From Atherix ibis (Eukaryota > Arthropoda > Insecta > Diptera > Athericidae): a stretch of DNA of 64,000 bases. Every line of letters starts with the position of its first letter. Within the stretch, counting starts at the first letter, position 1. The stretch spans positions 89,969,270-90,033,269 of the forward strand of contig OY282607.1 in the NCBI GenBank assembly GCA_958298945.1. Direction: 5' to 3'. The notes beneath the pieces are model-generated. The model did no database searches. It was not told the DNA's origin and saw only the letters and a list, made by a program, of their open reading frames with translations. Shown one piece after another: positions 11,166 through 24,200 of this stretch. Both the position numbers and the translations under genes were made by a program.

Positions 11166-12195
11166 ATTGAAAAATTCTATTAAAATAATGCTTAATAGAA
11201 GAAAAAAAAGCTCTGTAAAATTAAGAAATTTTTATTAAAAAAGTTTTATTTAAAAAATTTTATTTAAAAAAGTTTTTTTTTTCCGCTTTTAAATACTAAT
11301 TTTAAAGCTATTTCATAATCGTAGTATCACAAAAGAAAAATATTTTTTAGACGCCAATAATAAAAAGAAAATGTGTTATTTAAAATAAGATTTTGCTAAA
11401 ATTTTTAGAAAGTTAAGTTATTTTTTTTTATAACAAACAAAAAAAGATATAAGAATTCATTGTTGTTTAACTTAAGAAAATACGATGCAATTTTGTATTT
11501 AGAAGAATTCCAGTCTTTAAGTTACGTAAATTTTTAATTATTTCTTAAAAATGAAATTTTTTTTAATCTATTATATCATATATGAAATGATTTAATTTTT
11601 AAATATAGTTTTTCTGTTGTTAAAGTTATCCTCTCAAAATGCACAATTTACGATAAGATTAGAAAACAAAGCAAGAAGGAAAAACTTCACAAACCATAAT
11701 AGTTGATAAGAAATTCCGAAATGGAAAGTTTTGTTATGTTTTTCACTATTATTAAGATTTCTACTCTTAATAATCACTAATATTTAATAGTTGATTATTT
11801 TTCTAAATAATAGTCTACAAAACTTGATATAAACAAAACGAACATAATGTCTTTCAACATTTCTCTTTCAACTAAAACTTTATGCTTGATTGGATTATGT
11901 ATTGTCAGAGAGCTTTATCCATTGAGTACAAATAAATTCACAACTCCATAAAATCCATAAAATCAAATAAAAGCAACAACAAAAAAAGCAAATCTCTCTC
12001 ATTCACTTTCATTTTATTATAAATTTTTTCTATTTCCATTTGGGGAACTTTATTTGGATTTTCATATTAAATATTTTTCAAACTTAAATAATTGATCAAC
12101 GTAATTTAGCTGCGATATTAACTAAAATTTTGCAAAAATTTAATTTCAGATAGTTGAACAGTAGTAGTTGGTGAAAAGTAAATCGATCGAGCGAA
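11166..12195. other. Region upstream of the PH-domain gene
   Basis: AT-rich sequence without a recognised repeat or open frame. It must contain the promoter and 5' UTR of the downstream gene if the first coding exon is the one called at 12196. No convincing TATA/Inr pair can be singled out in such AT-rich DNA. Confidence 0.4.
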
Positions 12196-12282
12196 ATGCA
12201 AAAATTCGTCGTACCAAAAAAATTCAACAATTCGGAACAGGCCAAAGTGAAAATGAGCGGATATTTGAAAAAGAAACGAAAC
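12196..12282 (+). CDS. PH gene exon 1
   Basis: 29 codons starting MQKFVVPKK and ending with the first PH strand (MSGYLKKKRN). The donor is gtaagt, phase 0. The ATG context gcgaaATG is acceptable. Confidence 0.8.
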
Positions 12283-15200
12283 GTAAGTAATAAATAAATA
12301 TCTACTCGTAATTTGCATTTTTAATGTCTAAATTTCTGTTATTTATTAACCACGTATTTGTGTAATTATATAGAATTACATGTACACACAATATTTGTTA
12401 CCAGCTATTTAATTTGCAATAATGAAGAAAAAAATAAATAAGCAAAACAATAAACAAAAACAAAAACTCAACAACATAATCATATTGTATTTTTTTGAAA
12501 TAATATAATATAATTAACTAATTCAAATAGCAAAATTATTTTCTTTTAAATTTTATTAAATTTTATTATGGTTATTTTGTTTGGTGAAATTATTTCCACT
12601 CATAATCAAAAAGGTAAAGTAAAGTGCTGTACGGTCGGTCATTAATAAATTATTTTGAAAATAGAAAAAAAAATAACTTTTATAATATTTTTAATTATTA
12701 AAAACATTTGCGGAAATTTCATTTTCATTCTCAGTTGGGTTTACCATATGTTTAGCATCTTAATCGTTCGTTAAGTTTGATTTAAAAAAGTTTCGTTAAA
12801 AAACAAATTCACATCAAAGGTTGCGAGTAACTTTCGATTTCCATTTGGATTTTAATTGAAAACGACGAAAAGAATAAGAAGAAGACAATTTAGTTTTCAG
12901 CCAATTGCGTTAGTTGTCAGAATTGTAATGGCAGAAACGACAATTTGCAAATGCAATTGGAAATGAAATTTATTAATTTTTAATATAATTTAAATTTAAT
13001 ATATTCTATTTTAATTCCAACTGTCAAAGAAGACAATACTGCCATATGACAGATTACTAAAATATGTTGCAGGGCACTTGTTGTCCGTTATCGGAATTTT
13101 TTAAATTTCCATAAGATTGTGAAGGTTTTATAAAATTTTAATAACGAAAACTACTGTTCGTCGAAATTGTGTTCTTGCTAATAGAATACCATGCAGTGAG
13201 TGACTCTATGTTACATACAGGATGGTTTTTATGTTCCACGTCGATTTTGTTTGGCCGCCATTTTGGTTTGGATGACATTTGTCAATTGGCATTTGACAGA
13301 TTACAATTTTTTATGGAGTAACCAATGTCGCAACAACGTGTTAAACTTTTTATTTAAATAACTATTTAGTTAAATGGGATATAAAGCGAAAACTTGGCAA
13401 CAATTAGGGAACCTGAAAAGATTGATGCAGTGAGGCAGAGTATTGCTGAATGTCCGGGTATATCTATGCCGTGCACAAGAACTGGGAATATTTACATCAT
13501 GTTTTTTTTATAAAATTCTCAAAAAAGATTTGCTTTTTTACTCGTAAAAAATTCAAATAACACAAAAGGTACAGGTAAATGGCCATGAACGGCGGCAAGA
13601 CTCGAGTGCTGCGGTATAGACGACCACCATTTTTGTCAAAAACTCATTTTGGGTGACGGAGCACACTTCGACTTGGCTGGCTTTGTTAATAAACAGAATA
13701 GCTGCTATTGGGGCACTAAAAACCCTTCACTGATATATTATAGACCACTTCACCCTCGTAGATTAAATGTATGGTACGGCATTTGAGCCGGCGGCATCGT
13801 TGGGCCATATTTCTTTAAGGATGCTGGAGGCAATGCTGTAACAGTTACTGGGGACCGCTATCGGTATACTTTGGATACATTTTTTTTGTCCGAATTAGGC
13901 CTTCTGAACATGTGACTCCAACAAGAGGGTGCAATATCATACATAGCTCGTGCTACGATGCAAATATTGAAAGAAATTTTTCCCGGGCGAATAATGTCAA
14001 CAAGTGGTCATATCTACTAGCCCCTACGATCCTCTGATTGGAATCCTCCCAATTTTTTCGTATGGAGGTACTTGAAAGACAATAACCGATGCTTAAGGAC
14101 AACAATCGAAACGAAATTGCTGAAATAACACCAGAATTTTTCGAAAATGTTATAAAAAATGTGCTTTAAAGAGCTCGCCTTTACGCTACGACCTAAATCA
14201 ATCAGAAAAATACAAATTATAAAATTGTATTTCATTTAAAAAATATTAAAAATAAACTTCGACCTGGAACATAAAACGCACACTGTATTTTGTTGCCGTC
14301 ATTCTATTACAACGCCACCACAGTCGTTTTGCCGAACTACCCATAACGTGATATAGGATTGAGTTCTCTTAGAAATCTCCAATTTGCGCTTCGGAAAGTA
14401 AAGTTAAATAAAAAACATTTAAACTTTTATTTTACTATATTATCTGTACCTTACCATTATATTAAAAAATGAACAATTATTTAAATAACTGCCATAAGAT
14501 TCCTACCAGAATCGAATCTTTTTGAAGTAATTTTTTTTAGATATTTGTCGCACATTTCGGGTTTTAATCCGACCATTACGTGACAAAGTTTCGTTTTCTT
14601 TTAAGAATATTACTTATGATCAGCAGGCATACGCACGGTTATTTATTTTCTCAAAATTATTACAATTTTTCCTTATTTATTTTCATTTAAAACCAACTCC
14701 CCTCCTCACCCCACCATGAGTACACACAATTTTAATTCTAAAAATGCAACTTTTCCATTCAAACAAAATGTTCCCTATCATTTTTAGATATTTTTTTATA
14801 AATACTCTTTTTTAATAATCATTTTTAATAAAATTATTAATATAATACAAAATTCAACGGCGTCAAATCCCATGATCTTGGATGCCGATTGACATAATCA
14901 AATCTCAAAATACCCCCAATGGTGTGCTTGCAACTTTTCGCATAATAAAGTTGAAATTTGTTGCGTTCTGAGGCTTGTGGTGCCGTTTTGATATTTTCGC
15001 ATATGGTCCAGATAAAAACCTTTAAGTTCAAGCCGAAATGAATTGGTAATAATGTGGCCATAGGGCACCAAATCGACGCTAACTATTTCTCCTACACTTT
15101 CAGACCAAAAAGCATAACAGACAGTCACTTTTTGCAGATACAATGGCTTCTCCGTGATTTTTTCAAGACCCTATGTAACAGTTTTGCTGATTAGCATACC

Positions 15201-18200
15201 CACCGAACACGCATAAACCTCATCGTACCAAGAAAATATTGCATCTTCTGCGTTATTTAATTACGTATCTAATTAAAATTATAAATAACATTATCCGTTC
15301 ATAATTAAATTGAGCGCGTATTAATCGCAAATATATTACAATAATTTATACTGACTTTTTCGTAAACTATTTAATATTTAATAAAACCGCACTTAAAATT
15401 TCACTTCGCGATAACTACCTAAATCTAAACAAAAGTATGCAAGCATTTCAGTATGCTACCATTTCATGGAGAATGGCGTATTTTAAAACTCTTTGAAATT
15501 CTACAAAATTATGATTGATATTTACAAAATAAATAATAAACCTAAAATACAAGTTACATTTAGTAGCAGAAGATTGGAAAAAAATAAATATTGTCTTCTG
15601 TCGTGTTTAAGTTATATTTGAGTTTGGAATACTATAATTGAGTTCAAATAGATATTGATTATGCGTTTGGAATTCAATAAATTTCTATTACGAGAAGTAG
15701 ATGTCATTGGGTGTCATGTCTATATAAAAAAATTTACACAAATGTATGCAAGTAGTACGATTTCTCGCCGCTTTTGCCTATCCATATATTCTGTAACCTT
15801 AGGCTTGCACTGTAGTTTCACAAGCGTGCTGTATGACAGCTGTCAGAAAAAAATCTCTCAAAATTATTGTGTTGCCTGATGGGTCTATCTAATTTGTCTC
15901 ACCTTTAAAATAATGTCATCATCTGGTGGCGTTATGCAGAACGGTTTTAATCACTTAGCAGGAACACAAATATGTACATTCATTCACAATTTTTTAATTG
16001 TATATTTACTTTAGTTTTGCATCTTAATTTGAATTAAAGCATAGCAAAATAATAAAATGACAAAGAAATTACATTGAAACATTAAACAAAAGCACTAATT
16101 TTTAATTTTTCTTGTTACGTAATATTGTACATGACCTATAAGCAAATAGACCCCAATAAGATGTTATACACTCTATACTATAATGCTTGGTTTAGTAGTT
16201 GACTTTTAAATTTTGACTGCTTTTTCCATCCAGATCAAAACAGCTACTTTACCAAAATGGCGGCAAACTCAAATGTCACACTATTTTTGAATTTTTTTAA
16301 ATTTTACACCAAATTTTCGAATTGATTTTTTAATTTCATTTTATGATTAATATTATCTTTTCAATTTGATTAAAAGAGCAATCAAATTAAAAAAAATTAT
16401 TTACTTAACTTCGACTAAATGAAAGACAATGCATTTTTTTTGCCGATGGCGCTAGTTGTTAGAACAGTTACTTTACCAAAATGGCGGCAAACTAAAATAT
16501 CGCATTGTTTTTTTTTAATTGTACACCAAAACTATGTATTTATTTTTAAATTTTCTTTTTTTATTAATATTGTCTTTTCGATTCGATTAAAAAAGCAATC
16601 AAATTAAAAAAAATATTTACTTAATTCGCTAAAATGACAGACAAAGAATTTTCTGACAGTGACGTTAGTTATTACAATAAAACAGCTACTTTACCAAAAT
16701 GGTGGCGATCTAAAATATTGGACTACTATTGATTTCTTTTTAATTGTATGATACACCAAAACTATTTTTGATTTTTAAATTTTCTTTTTTTATTAATATT
16801 ATCTTTTCAATTCGATTAATAGAACAATTAAATTAAAATTTGTAACCGACTCAATTCGATTAAATGAAAGACAAACAATTTTCTGTAATGGCGTTAGTTG
16901 TTTTTGTAGATCAGCTACTTTACCAAAATGGCGACAAACTCAAATGTCACACCACTTTTGAATTTTCTTTAATAATAAATAAAAAATTTTGAAAATTCGA
17001 TTAAAAGAGCAATTAAATTAAAAACTTTTATTTATTTAATTTGATTAAATGAAAGATAAAGAATTTTCTGCCAATGGCGCTAGTTGTTAGAACAGCTAAC
17101 TTACCAAAATGGCGGCGATCTAAAATGTCGCATTATTTTTGAATTTTCTTTAATTGTACACCAAACTATTTTTGATTTTTTATTTTTCTTTTTTTACTAA
17201 TATTATCTTTTCAATTTGATTAATAGAACAATTAAATAAAAATTTATAACCGACTCAATTCGATTAAATGAAAGACAAACAATTTTCTGTCAATGGCGTT
17301 AGTTGTTTTAGTAGATCAGCTACTTTACCAAAATGGCGGCTAAAAAAGGGTATCGCACTGCTTTTGAATTTTCTTTAATAATAAATAAAAAATTTTGAGT
17401 TTACTTATAGTTTTTTTTAATACAATTTTCTTAATTTGATTAAAAGAAAAATTCACGTTAAAAAACAAACACGTTTTTTGTGTGTCAAACACACCAAAAA
17501 AATATCTGATTAATTGAATTTTAGTTAAAAATATAAATTTCAATTAATTGCCATTTTATTAAATATACTTTAATTTGCCCATCAGTATTAAAATGTTGAT
17601 TACATCGTGTAAAAGCTTTGATTGATTTCATAAAATTTTTTTTATTATATTTATTCTCGTTACGTTTTTAACTTTGGTTTTTTTTGTTTGTATTTTAATT
17701 AATATTTTTTTACCCAACAAACAGTGCACAGTTGATAAAATGATTAATGAGCGAAAAATTTAATACCTGGCTACAAATATAATCAATTAATTAGATAGGA
17801 CAGAAGAACGAAGTTATAAGATGCGTCGATTTTCAGTGAAATTTTTGTTCACACTTGTATTAAATGAATACTCTTGTAATGAATGGGATTTTTTGTGACC
17901 TTTAAAAGGTGTCGATGATGGCCTGTGGTGAGAAGGTGTAAAAATGATGTTTCGCTCTTTATGATTGATTAAATAAAATTTAATAAAAATGAAGTCTATA
18001 AAAATAGTAGTTTTATTTTTATCTTCGTTAATTTTTCACAATTTCTAATTAATCAAAAAAAAATTTTTAAATACCAATTGCAGAAAGTTGGTGGTTGGAG
18101 AAAAATGTGGTTTGTCCTACAAAATCAACTGTTACTGTCATACTCATCCAAGGAGGAATACGAAAAGAAATTGATCCCGTTTAAGGATGTTTTGAATTTA

Positions 18201-21200
18201 GTGCCTGGTACAGTGGTCCGTCCCTGCGGCGGTTTTCGTTTCACAATCGAAACAACAACAAACATTATTTTTACATTTGTATGCGCTACTGAATTAATTT
18301 AACAAATAAAAAAAAAATACAATTTTTTATTAATTCCAAAACGAATCAATTTTTTTTTTGTATTTGAATTTTATTTTTTAGCGCTGTGATGATAGTAAAA
18401 CTTGCACCGAATGGATAACCGCACTTGTGGAAAGTTTAACGATGCAAGGCCAATGTGCCAAGGAAAATGGTGTCGGGTAAAAATTAATAAATATTTTTCT
18501 TTTCTTTTTATATAAGAACTAAAAAAATAATTGGATATATTATGAAAATTTTGCAGAAGAGTAAAATATAAAAGTTTCATGAAATTTTTTTCTTCTGGCA
18601 TTATTGACTATTTTCAGATATGCTCCACAATTTCATATATCGCTCGAAAATATCAGACAAATTGGGGGCATGGTCAAAAGGCCAGTACAGGCAAGTTGTA
18701 GCTGGGATTCGATTTGTTCTCCAAAAAATCCAAAATCACCAAAGTTGCCGATAATTCAAAGCACCGCAAGACTTCTAGAACGAAGCGGCGGACCATCAAG
18801 TGATTCGAACCGTACCCCGACACAATCTCATCCCAACGAAAACCCTGACAGGTAAGAAATGGTCTTTCGTGACACAAACCAATTCTATTCATCATCGGCA
18901 ATTGGAACGTATTCAAATTTTAATTGCCATACAATTACTGGTATGCTAGAATTGCGATTGTTTGAATTGGTTTATTTGTGAAATTTCCCGTCGCACTATT
19001 CATTATAGCGATTTTCATAAATTTTTCTGACATTCTTTGCTATTGTTCCCATTATCGTATTGTTAGAAAATCTATTTGAATTAATTTTCGGTCCAATTAA
19101 TCTATGAAAATATGCTAAATTACTAATGCTGTAACAGGTAAAAAATGCCATACTCGTATTGCCTGATAATGTTTTTTTTTCTTCAGAAATATGGTTTTTT
19201 TTTCCTATAAAAATTCAGTTAATGAACTTATATAATTTTTTTTTATAATATAAATTATTTTTAACTATAGCAATTCTTATAAAAATAGAGCAAATTATAG
19301 CAAAACTGAAATATTTAAATGATAAAAGATTATCCAAGTTGAGCTTTGAAAAATAAAGTTTTTTTAAAATAAATTTTAAATTTAGATTTTAATACAATTT
19401 TTATTTTTTTGTATTGATAAAAAGACGCCATTATATATAAAAATATAAGTTTTTTCAAATAATTAACAAAAATAATTTCTTTCAGGACTCGATTCTTTGA
19501 GGTAATTTCTGATGACTCTTTCGAAAATTTCGGTTTGTAATTTGGCAATTACTTGATGGATATTAGTTTTTAATAGCTCTTAAATTTAAAAATTGTCTAT
19601 TTAAATACAATATTTTATATAGTTTTATAAAAAAAAATTTAATGGCATCAAATTGTACGATCTTGGGGGCTAATTGACTTTTTAGCCAAAATTTATTATT
19701 TTGTGTAGGTTTTGGCACTATTTAATTCAAATCACATTTAGTCCAGACTAAATTGTTTAAGTTTAGGCTAAAAAAACGGTTATTATGTGGCCATAGCGCT
19801 TAGTATTGATGGTAGCGATCTCTCGTTCTTTATTTTGAAAATATTACGGGTCAATGACACCTTTAGTCCAAAATTCACACTAGACAGTTACTTATTGCAG
19901 ACATGAAAGCTCTTTACAATCACTTATGAATTTTCAGAGTTCTGTATATAGAATTTTTGCTTATTTGCGCATCCACCGAGCGAGAAATAAGCCTTATTAC
20001 TGACGAAAATTTTCTTTAATAATTCAGCATGCAAATCTTTTATTTCAGCATACAAGCGTTTGTGCAATTTTAAGGAATTAGTTTGATTCACAGTATAAAA
20101 TGGCAAACTTTAATCTAAATAAATAAAATTATAGTTGAAATATTTACCAAGTGTATAAGCTTAAATTTACTGTTTTTTAGTCCAAAAAAAACACATGTTT
20201 TTTTCATAGAAAGCAAAAACAAATTTATTCAAAGCACTTGCCCTTGTTAGTTACACATTTTTCCCATCTCTCGGGCAATTTGTGGATACCACGCCAACAA
20301 AAATCCTTCTCCTTCGAGGCAAACCACTCATTAAGCCATTTTCGGACGTCTTCGTAAGAATTGAAGTGCTGCTCAGTAAGCGCGTGGCCCATCATCGAAA
20401 ACAGGTGATAGTCGGAAGTTAAGAGGTCTGATGAATAAGCGGGGTGGGGTAGCACCTCCCAGTTGAGTATCTCCAAGTAGTTTCGGACCATTTTGGACGT
20501 GTGCGATGGTGCGTTGTCGTGGAGGAAAATCAGCTTGTCATGTCTTTGTTGATAATCCGTCCTTTTTACAGGCAGAGGACGGTGCCATTTTGTCAGTTGT
20601 TGGTGATAGCAGTTGGCATTGACAGTTTCACCAGGTTTTAACATCTCATAGTAGACGATATCCTGCTGATCCCACCAAACGCACAACATCATCTTCCATC
20701 CGAGGCGATTTGGTCTTGGGGAAGATGTTGATGGTTGGCCGGGATCAACCCATGATTTCTTACGTTTAGAATTCTCGAAATATATCCACTTTTCATCGCG
20801 TATCACAATCCGATGCAGGAACAACTTTCTTTTTGGTCTGGCAAGCAAGATTTCACATGTGTTTTGGCGTCGCTACATCTGCCTATCATTCAATTCATGC
20901 GGCACCCATTTTCCGATCTTTTCAATCTTCCCCATGGCACGCAGACGCATGGAAATGGCTGGTTGAGTAACACCCAATTTCTCCGCGAGCATTTTTTACG
21001 ATTGGGTATCGTCTTCGTCCAAAAGAGCCTGCAATTGATGGTCCTCAACCTTCCTAGGCCGTTTTTCACGCTTCTTGTCCCACAAGTCAAAATTGCCGTC
21101 TTTGAACCGACGAAACCAATCTTTGCACGTTGTTCCAGATAAAGCACTGTCACCATAGGCTTCCATAAGTATTCGATGCGATTCGGCAGTCGATTTCTTC

Positions 21201-24200
21201 AAATTGAAGCAGAAATGCAGAGCTTCCCGCATATGCTCTTTTTCTGGCACAAAACTAGACATGATTACCAAAGGAAAAATGTATGTTGTTGTACGAAATT
21301 GCTGACAATGTGCAGTGATTAATGTTGACAGATGTCAAACTCATAAAAAAAAATAGTATGGCGTGCCCATGGTAGTTTAATAGGCCCACTCACGCCATCT
21401 ATGACCAAACACCGAATTTAAGCTTTTACCCCTGGTATTTATTATAGATATTTAATAATAGGACTCTGCTTTCCAAAACGTAAAGTGAATAATCCTTCAT
21501 TAAATGATTAATTATTTAAAAAGAAAGAATTTCCAAAAAGGACTTTTTTTATTCAATAATATTTTATTTGAAATAATAATTTAAAAAGAAACCATTATAA
21601 AATTGGTATTAAAGATGTCGGAGTACTGAATAACGACGAAATCTCAGTCGTTTGATATTCGGTCGACAACCGTAATACCAAAAAAATGAGCTGAACATAA
21701 TTTTGCTCAAAGCATGACTATTTTGACTTTTCTGTGTTTGATTTTAGATTCTGACAGTCTCATATATGGCAGTTGTTCTTATTATTATATTTATCGAGCG
21801 AAAAATGAGTCCCGCCGCTAAAGAAAATATTTTTGCAAAAAGCATCGAAAGCGTGTTGTTACAGCATACAATATTTTGTATAATTTTTTCGTATTATCTT
21901 AAAGTCGATTGATTCACATTTTAGAATCGTAAACTTTAGTCTAAATAAATAAAATTACAAATGATATATTTATTTATTATATATATTTAATAATATAAAT
22001 GCGCTTTCCAAACCATAAAATGAATAATCCTTTATTAAATTATTAATTACACAAAAAAAGAATTTCCAGAAAAGACTTCTTTTAGTCATTAATATTTTAT
22101 TTGAAACAATAATAATAAAAAACCAACATAGAATCGATATTAAAGATGTTCGAGTATTGAATAACGCCGAAAGCTCAGTCAATTGATAATCGCTCGACAA
22201 CCGTAATACCAAAAAAATGAGCTGAAGATAATTTTGCTCAAAGTATGCCTATTTTGACTTTTCTATATTTTATTTTAAATTCTGAAAGTCTCATATATGG
22301 CAGTTGTTTTTATTATCGTATCCACCGAGGGAAAAACGAGACTCACCGTTGAAGAAATCTTTGTTTACAAATAGAATCTTGGTCTCACATCAAATCGACA
22401 TAAACTGTCCATAATATAAAATGGCAAATCTCATTTCAAACATACTATAGCTTAAATATAATATATTTTTTATAGCAATTACGTAATAAGAGAAGTGTAC
22501 TTTCCGAACTGCAAACTGAATAACTCTACACAAAAGAAAACCCAAAAAAAAATCTAATTTTCTCTTCATTAAAACAAAAGATTTTGTTAAATAACAAATT
22601 TTAATTATACCATATTAATTTGAATTTTTTTCTTTCATAATTATTTTCAAACACTTTCCAAGAAGAGATAAGAACGGATTAATTGAAAATCGCAATTAGA
22701 TTTAATGTTGTGCCTTTTGAAAAATTAACGCCGCCCTCCCCCAGTACATCAATCCTTTCAAGTGGTAAATTTGTGGTACACCCCAAAATCCTTTTTCATT
22801 TAATTACACCCTTATTGGAAAATACAATTTTCACACATTCAACTTCCCATCGAATAGAAGGGGGGGATTTTGACTATACAAATTTTTAATGCGCCTAGTG
22901 TGTATGCAAAATGTCATTAACACCTGAAATAATTGTTTTCAAACGAAGAACAGGCGTCGTATTGTTAACGTCTTCATCATTTCAAATTTATCCTTTTTTT
23001 TTTGTTATAGAGTAACAGCTTTTTTTTCGTGGATAATGTTAAAAATGGAAAATGTATACAACCATTGAAAAGAAATGGAATGGAAATGGATATTTGTATG
23101 GAAAAATGTTAATATGATGAGTACTCGTACTTGTGGGACTCAGACGATATTTGTGAATAACTGCAACGCATGGTTTGGGTAAGGGTGTAAATAGCTAAAA
23201 CTCCTTAAAATACGCATGCACGTAAAAATAAAAAAGAGCATTGAAAAATTCGACAAAAACCAGAGGAAATAGAAATTTTTTTAATATTTTTGAGTAGATA
23301 AGAAGAATTTATTTTTTATTTTTATTTTTTTTTTTGAATTGTTATTTTCCGTTTTGTATATTAACACAAAAGTGGATGTTTGCATCACGAAATACCAAAA
23401 CATCGAAAAAGGCTCAGTCTGGTTTAGACTTTAGGCAGTAATGTCTGATATTTAATAAAATCAGTTCCTGCCATCCATCAACAGTCAGTTACTTTCAGGC
23501 AAAGCTGGAATGGTTCTGGAGATATGTACACCAACCATCAAGAGTAATGCTCAGCAATTATATATTCACGAATATCGTATCATTATAGCTGAACTATATC
23601 ACTTCAGACAAGAGTCTCTTCTGGATTTGCATGCAATCCTGCTCTGTGGATTTGTTTACGTTCCAGTGCGCATAGAACGTATCTGGAATAATGCTGACGA
23701 TGATGAAGATGATGATGACGATTTTGTTGACGTCGATGGTAATACGGATACTTCCACTGACATTGATGATCCGAGTAAGGATGCAGAAACGGAGGGAATG
23801 AAATAAACAAATGGAGATGCACGATTATATAAAAATGAAGACACAAATAACGAACGGCATAACCCTAGGACGACCAGAAATCGTTCCTTTTTCCCTCATA
23901 GACGAAAAGTACATCAAAAACAGTACACAACATTGCATCGATCTGTTGATTGTGAATACACTCGTACTCGTATAGTCGTCAATTTTTTAGTGCAACGAAA
24001 TGCAATCTCGTATTCATCGTACGAGTACAAATAGTAGTAGTACTATTAGTAGTGATAGTCATAGTAGTTCAACGTCATAGTACTCTCGACAAGTAGTAGT
24101 TCGTAAACTCATAAAAACTCCACTTATCATCAGCAGACTATACGCACTGTTGTTTATTATCTTAAATTTTTCACATGTTTTCCTTATTCCCCCCCCCCCC

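Noticed and set aside
18674..18916. 80-codon minus-strand ORF
   Set aside because: Antisense to exon 4 of the PH gene, whose splice phases are consistent.
23510..23806. 98-codon ORF with an Asp-rich tail
   Set aside because: The acidic run comes from a GAT/GAC simple repeat that is open in several frames on both strands. No domain, no splice context.
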